Assembly (NCBI GenBank): GCA_038212325.1
Contig: JBBQUQ010000002.1
Location: 6,514 to 70,513 of the forward strand
Origin: CAIVAT01 sp038212325
GTDB lineage: Bacteria > Bacteroidota > Bacteroidia > Bacteroidales > FEN-979
Direction of reading: 5' to 3'
Length of the DNA stretch: 64,000 bases
Shown here: positions 51,554-59,329 of the stretch, piece after piece
How the letters are laid out: each line of letters opens with the position of its first letter
How positions within the stretch are numbered: position 1 is the first letter of the stretch
Translations under genes and position numbers: made by a program
Notes under the pieces: model-generated
What the model was told of the DNA's origin: nothing
The model's input: the letters and a program-made list of their open reading frames with translations, nothing else
The model's database searches: none

Positions 51554-52930
51554 TCACGACAATAATTTTGTTATTTCATCTGCGGAGCACTTCTTTTGCT
51601 CACCCGATTGCATATCTTTGACCGTCAACAGTTTTGTTTCCATTTCATCTTTTCCGATGAGGATTACAAAAGGAATGTTTTTCCGGTGGGCATATTCCAT
51701 CTGCTTTTTTAGTTTCGCGGCATCGGGGTAAAGCTCAGATGGGATACCCGCAAGCCGGAGGCCAGCAAGTACTTTAAGGCAATACTTTTCTTCTTCCGTT
51801 CCAAAATTAACGAACAATGCGCGGGTGGCAGCCTGGATGGTTTCAGGGAAGAGGCTGAGTTCGTTCATTACATCATAGATCCTGTCGGCGCCAAATGAGA
51901 TCCCTACACCCGACATTCCGGGTAACCCGAAAATCCCGGTGAGGTCATCATAACGTCCGCCGCCACAAATGCTGCCCATGGCCGCATCAAGGGCTTTTAC
52001 CTCGATGATGGTGCCGGTATAATAGCTTAATCCGCGGGCCAGGGTAATGTCGAAATCAAATTTATTTTTAAGGTTCAGGTCCTTAAGATGTTCAAGCACG
52101 GAACGCATCTCATCCAACCCGTTCCGGCCGATTTCAGCGTCTTTGAACAATTCTGACAATGTTTCAAACTTCACCTTGATTTTCCCTTCCAGTGTGAGGA
52201 TGGGTTGAAGCTTTTCAACGGATTCATAGGTAATTCCGCGCTGGATCAATTCATCGTTCACCTTTTCGATACCCGTTTTATCCAGTTTGTCCATGGCTAC
52301 GGTGATGTCGGTCAGCTTATCCGGGGCTCCGATGGCCTCTGCAATTCCCGCGAGGATTTTGCGGTTGTTGAGGCGGATCAGTACGTTGATTCCAAGCTTG
52401 GTAAAAACCGCATCGATGATCTGCACCAGTTCTACCTCATTCAGCAGGGAGTTGCTTCCGATCACATCCACATCGCATTGAAAAAATTCACGATAGCGGC
52501 CCTTCTGCGGACGGTCGGCCCGCCATACCGGCTGTATCTGGTATCGTTTGAACGGAAAAATGAGTTCGTTCTGGTGCTGCACGACGAAACGGGCAAAAGG
52601 AACGGTAAGATCGTACCGGAGACCTTTTTCAGCAATGTGTTTGGTAAGGTACTGCAACCGGGAGCCTGCATCCCGCATGCCCGATTCCGCATCCGGAAGT
52701 CCATCGAGGTAATTGCCCGAGTTGAGGATTTTGAACAGGAGCTTATCCCCCTCTTCACCGTATTTGCCCATCAGGGTGGAGAGATTCTCCATGGCGGGGG
52801 TTTCGATGGGCTGATAACCGAAAACCTGAAATACCCGCCGGATGATATCAAAAATATAGTTCCGACGAACCATCTCGGCGGGTGAAAAATCACGTGTTCC
52901 TTTGGGTATGGATGGTTTTTGAGCTGCCAC
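51554..52930 (-). CDS. hisS: Histidine--tRNA ligase
   Basis: 458 residues from a GTG at 52930, which gives the family start AAQKPSIPKGTRDFSP. A TTG at 52948 is in frame but would sit on the candidate -7 box. Motif 1 (IFDIIRRVFQVFGYQPIETPAMEN), motif 2 (RYDLTVPFARFVVQHQNEL... RYQIQPVWRADRPQKGRYREFFQCD) and the histidine-binding ARGLSYYTGTIIEV and GGGRYDDLTG are present. A C-terminal anticodon domain follows (AATRALFVNFGTEE...). The housekeeping role is certain. It is followed by the hutH gene about 170 bases on, in the same direction. Confidence 0.95.
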   Translation of the reverse strand: MAAQKPSIPKGTRDFSPAEMVRRNYIFDIIRRVFQVFGYQPIETPAMENLSTLMGKYGEEGDKLLFKILNSGNYLDGLPDAESGMRDAGSRLQYLTKHIAEKGLRYDLTVPFARFVVQHQNELIFPFKRYQIQPVWRADRPQKGRYREFFQCDVDVIGSNSLLNEVELVQIIDAVFTKLGINVLIRLNNRKILAGIAEAIGAPDKLTDITVAMDKLDKTGIEKVNDELIQRGITYESVEKLQPILTLEGKIKVKFETLSELFKDAEIGRNGLDEMRSVLEHLKDLNLKNKFDFDITLARGLSYYTGTIIEVKALDAAMGSICGGGRYDDLTGIFGLPGMSGVGISFGADRIYDVMNELSLFPETIQAATRALFVNFGTEEEKYCLKVLAGLRLAGIPSELYPDAAKLKKQMEYAHRKNIPFVILIGKDEMETKLLTVKDMQSGEQKKCSADEITKLLS

Positions 52931-52945
52931 TGAATTCTGTTTCTG

Positions 52946-52953
52946 CAAACTTA
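52946..52953 (-). promoter_or_regulatory. Possible -7 box of hisS
   Basis: On the minus strand TAAGTTTG fits TAnnTTTG, 15 bases before the GTG start. It overlaps the alternative TTG start, so it helps choose GTG. No -33 partner is clear, as an octamer array lies there. Confidence 0.45.
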
Positions 52954-52960
52954 CGTATTA

Positions 52961-53008
52961 ATTTTGCCATTTTGCCATTTTGCTATTTTACTATTTTGCT
53001 ATTTTACT
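52961..53008. repeat. Octamer tandem repeat (ATTTTGCY and variants)
   Basis: Six consecutive 8-base units ATTTTGCC, ATTTTGCC, ATTTTGCT, ATTTTACT, ATTTTGCT, ATTTTACT between the ettA stop and the hisS promoter. Any hisS -33 element would lie in it. Confidence 0.85.
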
Positions 53009-53015
53009 ATTTGTT

Positions 53016-54692
53016 TTACCCCTTCAACTTCTTATACCTGATCCTGTGCGGCGCATCATCGCCCAAACGTTTTTTCTTGTTCTCTTCATAGTCGGAGTAA
53101 GAGCCTTCAAAGAAATACATCTGGGAATTTCCCTCAAAAGCCAGGATGTGGGTAGCAACGCGGTCGAGAAACCACCGGTCGTGGGAGATGATCACGGCGC
53201 AGCCGGCAAAGTTTTCAAGGCCCTCTTCCAGGGCGCGCAGCGTGTTCACATCGATGTCGTTGGTGGGTTCATCAAGCAGCAGCACGTTTGCCTCCTCTTT
53301 CAGGGTAAGTGCCAGGTGGAGGCGGTTGCGCTCTCCGCCTGAGAGCACCCCGCATTTTTTTTCCTGGTCGGCCCCGCTGAAGTTGAACCTTGCCACGTAA
53401 GCCCTGGCACTCATGGTTCGTCCGCCGATCTGCATGTTTTCGGCTCCGCCCGAAATAACCTGGAATACCGTCTTTTCAGGGTCGATGGAGGTGTGGCTCT
53501 GGTCGACATATCCCAGTTTAACGGTTTCGCCAACTTTGAACGAGCCCGAACCCGATGTTTCAGCGCCCATGATCATCCTGAACAGGGTGGTTTTGCCAGC
53601 CCCGTTCGGGCCGATAACACCTACAATTCCAGCGGGGGGCAATGAAAAGCTCAATCCTTCGAACAGGAGCTTGTCGCCGAACGATTTCGAAACATCCATG
53701 GCCTCAATGACCATGGTTCCGAGCCTTGGGCCGTTCGGAATGTATAGCTCCAGCCGTTCTTCCTTCTCCCTGACATCTTCGCTCATCATCTTTTCATAAG
53801 CATTGAGCCTGGCTTTCCCCTTTGCCTGGCGGGCCTTGGGCGACATGCGCACCCAGTCAAGTTCCCGTTCAAGGGTTTTGCGCCGTTTGCTTTCCGTTTT
53901 TTCTTCCATGGCCAGGCGGTTTGATTTCTGTTCGAGCCAGGAGGTGTAATTTCCCTGCCAGGGAATTCCCTCTCCACGGTCGAGTTCAAGGATCCACCCG
54001 GCCACGTTGTCGAGGAAATACCGGTCGTGGGTGATGGCGATCACGGTACCTTTGTATTGTTGGAGATGCAGTTCAAGCCATTGAACCGACTCCGCGTCAA
54101 GGTGGTTGGTTGGCTCATCAAGCAACAGAATTTCAGGCTCCTGCAACAGGAGCCGGCACAGCGCCACCCTGCGCCTTTCCCCACCCGAAAGATTTTTCAC
54201 GGAGCTGTCGGGATCCGGGCATCTCAGGGCATCCATGGCCCGCTCCAGCTTGCTGTCAAGATCCCATGCCCCATGCTGGTCAAGCAGTTCGGTAAGTTCG
54301 CCCTGCCGTTTGATCAGTTTGTCCATCTCATCATCTCCCAGGGGTTCGCCGAATTTTTGATTAACCTCCTCATATTCTTTAAGCAGGCTTACCACTTCAT
54401 GGGCTCCCTCTTCCACGATCTGCCGAACGGTTTTGGTATCGTCGAACTGGGGGTCCTGTTCAAGATACCCCACTGAATAGCCGGGTGAAAATACCACCTC
54501 GCCCAGGAAAGATTTCTCAACGCCCGCTATAATTTTGAGGAGCGTTGATTTTCCGGAACCGTTCAACCCGATGATGCCGATCTTGGCACCATAATAAAAA
54601 GAGAGGTAGATGTTCTTCAGCACCTGCTTCTGGGGCGGATAGGTTTTGGTGACACCCACCATGCTGAAGATGATTTTTTTATCGTCGGACAT
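53016..54692 (-). CDS. ettA: Energy-dependent translational throttle protein EttA (ABC-F)
   Basis: 558 residues, the size of E. coli EttA. Two ABC cassettes: Walker A GLNGSGKST with signature LSGGERRR and Walker B LLLDEPTNHLDAESVQWLE, then Walker A GPNGAGKTT, signature LSGGERNRL and LLLDEPTNDIDVNTLR. An arm insertion sits in the first cassette and a linker of charged helices (KSNRLAMEEKTESKRRKTLERELDWVRMSPKARQAKG) matches the EttA linker. There are no membrane helices. It binds the ribosomal E site and gates early elongation by ATP/ADP ratio. Confidence 0.95.
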   Translation of the reverse strand: MSDDKKIIFSMVGVTKTYPPQKQVLKNIYLSFYYGAKIGIIGLNGSGKSTLLKIIAGVEKSFLGEVVFSPGYSVGYLEQDPQFDDTKTVRQIVEEGAHEVVSLLKEYEEVNQKFGEPLGDDEMDKLIKRQGELTELLDQHGAWDLDSKLERAMDALRCPDPDSSVKNLSGGERRRVALCRLLLQEPEILLLDEPTNHLDAESVQWLELHLQQYKGTVIAITHDRYFLDNVAGWILELDRGEGIPWQGNYTSWLEQKSNRLAMEEKTESKRRKTLERELDWVRMSPKARQAKGKARLNAYEKMMSEDVREKEERLELYIPNGPRLGTMVIEAMDVSKSFGDKLLFEGLSFSLPPAGIVGVIGPNGAGKTTLFRMIMGAETSGSGSFKVGETVKLGYVDQSHTSIDPEKTVFQVISGGAENMQIGGRTMSARAYVARFNFSGADQEKKCGVLSGGERNRLHLALTLKEEANVLLLDEPTNDIDVNTLRALEEGLENFAGCAVIISHDRWFLDRVATHILAFEGNSQMYFFEGSYSDYEENKKKRLGDDAPHRIRYKKLKG

Positions 54693-54736
54693 AATTGTTA
54701 GTGGCTAAAGTTAATGATGAAGATTTTATTTTATAT

Positions 54737-54823
54737 GGTGACAAGGTGACAGAGTGACAAGGTGACTGGGTAACAGCGTAACTGGAAATAAGGTAATAAA
54801 GTGACAGGTTGACAATGTAACCA
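54737..54823 (+). repeat. Octamer tandem array A (GGTGACAR family)
   Basis: Six clean 8-base units (GGTGACAA, GGTGACAG, AGTGACAA, GGTGACTG, GGTAACAG, CGTAACTG) to 54784, then degenerate units to 54823. Its complement reads TGTCACC, the unit of array B, so A and B are inverted relative to each other. Confidence 0.85.
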
Positions 54824-54878
54824 TTTATTAAGTAATTTATAGGTGAGTCCGGTATAAAAACTCATCAATTTTGAATTG

Positions 54879-55016
54879 CCAATAGCTTTAGCTATTGGTT
54901 AGAGGTGGGAAATGAACTCGGCTTTAGCCAAATAATTGACATTTAATTGTTTGGCTAAAGCCAATTATTTAATGAATTCCTCAAACCTCCAGCTAAAGCT
55001 GGAGGCAATTCATTTG
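54879..55016. repeat. Group of three palindromes with GCTTTAGC/GCTAAAGC core
   Basis: CCAATAGC-TTTA-GCTATTGG (54879-54898). An 18-base arm pair at 54920-54937 and 54945-54962 (GGCTTTAGCCAAATAATT with its complement, one mismatch, 7-base loop). CCTCCAGC-TAAA-GCTGGAGG (54986-55005), flanked by AATGAATT and AATTCATT. They could form stable hairpins in DNA or RNA. They lack T-runs, so they are not classical terminators. Confidence 0.75.
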
Positions 55017-55142
55017 GAAACAAATTTCATCCTTTTTATACTGGACTCATCGATTGTTCTAAATGTTTGGATGATCAAAGGTGTATTTTTCCAGATCACC
55101 TGTCAGCCAGGCCATGGACTGTTCTATTTCCCACTTCACTTA

Positions 55143-55282
55143 GTCACCCCTGTTACTCTGTTACCCTGTTACCCTGTCACTCTGTTACTCTGTCACTCTG
55201 TTACCCTGTCACCCTGTTACTCTGTCACTCTGTTACCCTGTTACCCTGTTACCCTGTTACCCTGTTACCCCCCGTCACCCTG
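55143..55282 (-). repeat. Octamer tandem array B (TGTTACCC / TGTCACTC)
   Basis: Fifteen consecutive 8-base units from 55151 to 55270, mixing TGTTACCC, TGTTACTC, TGTCACTC and TGTCACCC, with partial units on both sides. The array runs into the last codons of the glycosyltransferase gene; its TGA stop (complement of 55275-55277) is repeat sequence. Confidence 0.9.
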
Positions 55283-56435
55283 TAATCAGCCGGTTGATCT
55301 TCTCAGTTTCGGTTTCCCAGTTGAAATTCCGGTGAACAAAATCGTATCCGCTTTGAGCGATTTCAGCGGCTTTAGCAGGGTTGTCGAGTAACATCAGGAT
55401 GTGTGCTGCATACTCCTTTGGAGTTTGAGCAACGAGAATATCTTTCCCTTCCGTTGCATTCAATGCATTGAAGGCCAGCGGCGAAGTGATGCATGGGATC
55501 TTCATGGCCATGGCTTCAAGGAGTTTGTTCTGCAGGCCGGTCCCGATCTGCATCGGGGCGATGAACACGCGCGCGCCAGCGTAACAGTCGCGCATGTCGG
55601 GCACCCAGCCGCTGACATCCACCTGTGCCGATTTGAGCACCATCACGCGCAGATGCGGGTTGGCGCCGGCAATGAGCAGGCGCAGGCCAGGCTTGTGGCG
55701 CAAAACTTCGGGGAGAATCTCATTTACCAGGAATTCAGCACTTTTAATGTTGGGCGGGTAGCCCATGTTGCCTGTAAATACAAGGTCGTAGGTTTTCTCT
55801 GTATCCATCGGACGAAAAAACTCAGTATCCACTCCATTGGCAACAACCACAATTTTATCCCGTTCAGGATGCGGTATCAGATCGCGGTCAGGCACCGAAA
55901 TGATGATTGCATGATCGAATGCGTCGAATGCATCATGCTCATAACGGAGCAGCCGGTCATATTCGATCTTCAGGAAGGGTTTCAGGTAGAAAGGTGCAGT
56001 GGCAAACCTCCGTTCGATCCCTTTTGAGAACACATCCTGGTAATCGAGTGTTTTGGGGATCGGAACCCCTTTGACATATTCGGCAACCCGGATCAGCTGG
56101 CAAAAAAGGTGGTCGGGCTTATACTCTTCGATGAGCTTATGGATTTTTGCCGCGGAGGAGGTGTTGTAAAAATATCCGACCTGCAGCGGCTTGCCGGAAA
56201 ACAAAGTCTTTACCAGGTTGAGGGCAATCGAAACTTTTGAGATAGGAATGATATGGATGGCCTTCACAAATTTTTTGAGCACCTGGATGGCATCTTCATG
56301 CAGGTCGCCGTCATTCAGGGCGCACAGGATGATCTCATGATGTTTCGAAAGCTGTTTGATCTGGTGAAAGGCTCTCAGCTTATCTCCCTTTTCAGTGGGA
56401 TAGGGGACCCTGGGCAATATAAAAAACAAACGCAT
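55275..56435 (-). CDS. Glycosyltransferase family 4-like (GT-B fold)
   Basis: 386 residues. FFILPRVPYPTEKGDKLRAFHQIKQLS is the typical N-terminus, VFTGNMGYPPNIKSAEFLVNEILPEV begins the nucleotide-sugar domain, and FIAPMQIGTGLQNKLLEAMAMKIPCITSPLAFNAL carries the family Glu for donor-sugar binding. It transfers a sugar to an unknown acceptor, probably a lipid-linked or envelope glycan. The last residues LITG and the stop fall in the octamer array, so the C-terminus may have been altered by repeat spread. A CAAAAGTA box at 56455-56462 suggests its own promoter besides read-through from the upstream glycosyltransferase. Confidence 0.83.
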   Translation of the reverse strand: MRLFFILPRVPYPTEKGDKLRAFHQIKQLSKHHEIILCALNDGDLHEDAIQVLKKFVKAIHIIPISKVSIALNLVKTLFSGKPLQVGYFYNTSSAAKIHKLIEEYKPDHLFCQLIRVAEYVKGVPIPKTLDYQDVFSKGIERRFATAPFYLKPFLKIEYDRLLRYEHDAFDAFDHAIIISVPDRDLIPHPERDKIVVVANGVDTEFFRPMDTEKTYDLVFTGNMGYPPNIKSAEFLVNEILPEVLRHKPGLRLLIAGANPHLRVMVLKSAQVDVSGWVPDMRDCYAGARVFIAPMQIGTGLQNKLLEAMAMKIPCITSPLAFNALNATEGKDILVAQTPKEYAAHILMLLDNPAKAAEIAQSGYDFVHRNFNWETETEKINRLITG

Positions 56436-56477
56436 GAAGGTAGCTTGAATCAGGCAAAAGTATAAAAAACTGCGTTA

Positions 56478-57737
56478 TCAAAATAGTTGTTGATAAAAAG
56501 CAATCAATTTCCGGACAAGAATTTCAGGATTGTATTCTGTCGTGGCCAGTTGGTATGCCTGCTTCCCGATTTTTTCGCACAACGCCCGATCGGTGATGCA
56601 AATGGAAACAGCTTCGAAGAATTCACAGGGAACATCGGCAATCAGGATGTTCCGGTGGGGAGTGTAACGGATTCCTTCGGCCCCCACGGAGGTGGAAATG
56701 ATGGTTTTTCCGGCGGCCATCCCTTCAATAATTTTCACCCTGATCCCACTTCCCGAGAACAATGGAACGACCATGACAGCTTTTGATGCGATAAACGCGG
56801 CTGAGTGGTCCACTTCGCCGGCCACGATCACGTTCGGAAGTTTCAGCGACTGCATCCAGCCCGGCATTCCGCGCCCGGCAATATAATATTTCAGGTCGGG
56901 GAATTGCCTGTGAACATCGGGCCACACCTCCTGCAGGAACCAGCGGATCCCGTCCTGGTTCGGAATCCAGTTCATCGAACCCAGGGAGAATAGGGAGGGA
57001 AACTCAACGCCGGCAGGATCATGCTGGTATTTGCCTGCATTCACGCCGAACGGGATGTCAATGACCGCCGTATTTTTACATTTTGCATTTTGCATTTTGC
57101 ATTTTACATTTTGCATGTTGCATGTTGCATTTCCTGTTTCTGCGAAGTTGCTGAAATACCCGGCATCGGTCGGGGTGATTGCCGCGATTCCATCCACCTG
57201 TGTCACACTTTCCAGCTCAAATTGTTCCAGGGCTATTGCCAGGTGACGGAGGTACCATTTTTTCACCGGATTTTTTGTTTCCTCAGCAATCCGCTGCCAG
57301 ATGAGGTGTTCGATGTTATGCGCCCGAAGAACGATTTTTGCCTGGCTGTGCTGCCTGATTGTTTCGATATACGGGCACATGAACACGGTTTCAAGCTGAA
57401 CAATATCGAATTCACTGCTCCTGAGAATTTCGCGCATCCGGTTCCTGAATTTCCCGGAAACAAAGCGTGCCACGTGGTATGATTTGCCGGCAACGAGGCT
57501 GAGGAGGGCGCCGGCGGGTTTGATCCGCAGGTCGACATCGATGAGTTCGATCCCTGTCTGGTTCCGGTAACCTCCGGGGATGTCAGATTCTTTAACATTA
57601 TATTTAAACGAGTTTACGGCAAGCACTTTAACCTGGTGACCTTCCGCAAGCAAGCCTTCGATGAGCATGTTCATGGCCATCGGCCCGCCTTCTTTGGGAG
57701 GCCAGGGCGATTTGTTGCAAAGAAAGAGGATTCTCAT
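56478..57737 (-). CDS. Glycosyltransferase (GT-B fold) containing an in-frame heptamer repeat
   Basis: 419 residues from the ATG at 57737 (MRILFLCNKSPWPPKEGGPMAMN). FSLGSMNWIPNQDGIRWFLQEVWP begins the donor domain and VVPLFSGSGIRVKIIEGMAAGKTIISTSVGAEGI carries the family Glu. Residues about 203-219 (NMQNVKCKMQNAKCKN) come from a 7-base repeat and are out of character. Copy-number change by one unit would shift the frame. It overlaps the LptG-like gene by 4 bases (ATGA) and is in one operon with it. The glycan made is not identified. Confidence 0.82.
   Translation of the reverse strand: MRILFLCNKSPWPPKEGGPMAMNMLIEGLLAEGHQVKVLAVNSFKYNVKESDIPGGYRNQTGIELIDVDLRIKPAGALLSLVAGKSYHVARFVSGKFRNRMREILRSSEFDIVQLETVFMCPYIETIRQHSQAKIVLRAHNIEHLIWQRIAEETKNPVKKWYLRHLAIALEQFELESVTQVDGIAAITPTDAGYFSNFAETGNATCNMQNVKCKMQNAKCKNTAVIDIPFGVNAGKYQHDPAGVEFPSLFSLGSMNWIPNQDGIRWFLQEVWPDVHRQFPDLKYYIAGRGMPGWMQSLKLPNVIVAGEVDHSAAFIASKAVMVVPLFSGSGIRVKIIEGMAAGKTIISTSVGAEGIRYTPHRNILIADVPCEFFEAVSICITDRALCEKIGKQAYQLATTEYNPEILVRKLIAFYQQLF
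57080..57128 (-). repeat. Heptamer tandem repeat within a glycosyltransferase gene
   Basis: Seven 7-base units (ATTTTGC three times, ATTTTAC, ATTTTGC, ATGTTGC twice on the plus strand), 49 bases, preceded by a further ATTTTTAC. It codes for residues about 203-219 of the gene at 56478-57737. Because 7 is not a multiple of 3, gain or loss of one copy changes the frame. Confidence 0.85.
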
Positions 57738-59167
57738 TGCCGGCGATCCTTTCTGGTAAATACCTTTCTGATGATGCTCTTCCATGCATCTAGATCGAAC
57801 AGGGAGGCGTCGTTTGTTGCCTTGATGGTAAGAAATATTCCGATAGGCATGAGCACCGCCGAGGAGAGCCAGATTCCCTGCCAGGGAGGCAGAACACCTT
57901 CCACAGCATATTTTTCACCCACAAATGAGATCACCCAGAAAAGGATAAAAAAGAGCGTGGATATCACGGCAGGCATTCCCAATCCCCCTTTCCGGATGAT
58001 CGCTCCAAGGGGAGCCCCGATAAAAAACAACAGGAAACAGGCGATTGAAAAGGAGAATTTTTTATGATATACAATCTGGTGTTTATAGATCAGTTTACTT
58101 TTATTATAAATGGATTCCTTGCTGCCTTCAAGGTTTTCCCTGGCACTTTTCGCAGAATTCACAGCCGTCTCCATGATTTTCCGGCGGTTTTCGGCTTTAT
58201 AATTATACAGAACAGCAGGGTTGAACCTTGACAGTGAGTCGGTAATGCCTTGATAAACCTGTTCCTTCCTGTCAGCAAAATGCAGGCTGCTGATGAAACT
58301 CTTCTCATACGATTTGCGCTCTTCCAGGAATTGCGTTTTGATGGAGTCGATGGCTTTGCTCAACTGGCTGATATTCTGCATTTCGTAATTCTTCTTGAAC
58401 AGGCTTTCATCTGTTCTGGAAAGCTGGAAAGCAGAGAGGTCGAACATCTGGTATTGATCAGTAAAGTTGGTGCGCTGAAAAGGATGGGTGGATGCACTGT
58501 TCCGCAAATCGACCCTTTCCTCGTAATTCGTGCCATTGTACAGGCGGAAAACTAAAAACCTCTTGTCGGGCGAAAGCTCCATCTTTCCCCATTCTGCAGT
58601 GGTAAGGGAGATGTTCCCCAGGTGTTTTGTGTGATCGTACACCATCACGTCGCGGATTGTGTTCCCGTCTTCCTCTTTTTTGCCGATCCTGATGACAAAC
58701 CCTTCAATGCCGGGATAAAAAACGCCCTCTTTCAGGTTAAAGGCAAGCTTTTTTTCCCGGATGTCGAACAGCAGCGAATGAAATTTAAGGTTGGCAAACG
58801 GCAATACCACATTGGAAAAGTAAAATGCAGTTGCGCTCACGCAGATGGAAACCACGATAAGCGGCCGCATGATCCGGCTCAGGCTGATCCCGGCAGCTTT
58901 CATGGTCACCAGTTCATAGTGTTCGCCAAGGTTGCCGAACATCATCAGGGATGAAAGCAGGATTGCCAGGGGCAACGCGAGCGGTACAAACGTGGATGAG
59001 GCATAGAACAGCAGCTTGACGATGATATACCATTCGAGCCCTTTTCCCACCAAGTCGTCGATGTACTTCCATACGAACTGCATCAGCAGAATGAACAGCG
59101 CAATGAAAAATGTCATGACCAAGGGGCCGAGGTAAGATTTTAATATAAAAAGGTCCAGTTTTTTCAT
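57734..59167 (-). CDS. LptF/LptG-type permease (YjgP/YjgQ family)
   Basis: 477 residues from the ATG at 59167; the frame is open upstream, but MKKLDLFILKSYLGPLVMTFFIALFILLMQF is the natural start. Three N-terminal helices, a long periplasmic domain (about residues 130-360, beta-rich then a coiled segment) and three C-terminal helices match LptFG. YELVTMKAAGISLSRIM is the coupling-helix motif that contacts LptB. It should extract lipopolysaccharide or another lipid with LptB. It leads an operon with two glycosyltransferases. Two -7-like boxes lie upstream at 59170-59195. Confidence 0.88.
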   Translation of the reverse strand: MKKLDLFILKSYLGPLVMTFFIALFILLMQFVWKYIDDLVGKGLEWYIIVKLLFYASSTFVPLALPLAILLSSLMMFGNLGEHYELVTMKAAGISLSRIMRPLIVVSICVSATAFYFSNVVLPFANLKFHSLLFDIREKKLAFNLKEGVFYPGIEGFVIRIGKKEEDGNTIRDVMVYDHTKHLGNISLTTAEWGKMELSPDKRFLVFRLYNGTNYEERVDLRNSASTHPFQRTNFTDQYQMFDLSAFQLSRTDESLFKKNYEMQNISQLSKAIDSIKTQFLEERKSYEKSFISSLHFADRKEQVYQGITDSLSRFNPAVLYNYKAENRRKIMETAVNSAKSARENLEGSKESIYNKSKLIYKHQIVYHKKFSFSIACFLLFFIGAPLGAIIRKGGLGMPAVISTLFFILFWVISFVGEKYAVEGVLPPWQGIWLSSAVLMPIGIFLTIKATNDASLFDLDAWKSIIRKVFTRKDRRQ

Positions 59168-59329
59168 GCACAAAATTACAGTCGATGCAAAGATAATGAA
59201 TAACGCAAAGGTTATAGTTGTATTTTTGTCGGGTATGAAACAGGCCGGATGGCCGAGTGTCATGCGGGTAATGGATAGGCGCCGGGAGTGTTTTTAACTG
59301 AAATTGTCAGTTATTAAAGTTTAGGTATG

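Larger units (their letters stand above)
54693..55274. other. Repeat-filled intergenic region between ettA and a glycosyltransferase gene
   Basis: 582 bases without a credible gene. Contents in order: octamer array A (54737-54823), three palindromes with a GCTAAAGC-type core (54879-55005), about 130 bases with no feature I can name, and octamer array B (55143-55282). Open frames here only translate the repeats. No transposase remnant was recognised. Confidence 0.75.

Noticed and set aside
54879..55005. Palindromes as terminators for ettA or the glycosyltransferase
   Set aside because: No T-run follows any of them on either strand, and both neighbouring genes are minus-strand, so a terminator for the upstream gene would be needed only before ettA.
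55143..55282. Possible CRISPR array
   Set aside because: The repeat period is 8 bases without spacers and no cas genes are present, so it is a simple tandem array.
54936..55391. Plus-strand open frame of about 150 codons across the repeat region
   Set aside because: Its second half is a translation of the octamer array (repeating Thr-Leu-Leu-Pro-Cys-Tyr), and it runs into the glycosyltransferase gene on the other strand. Not a gene.
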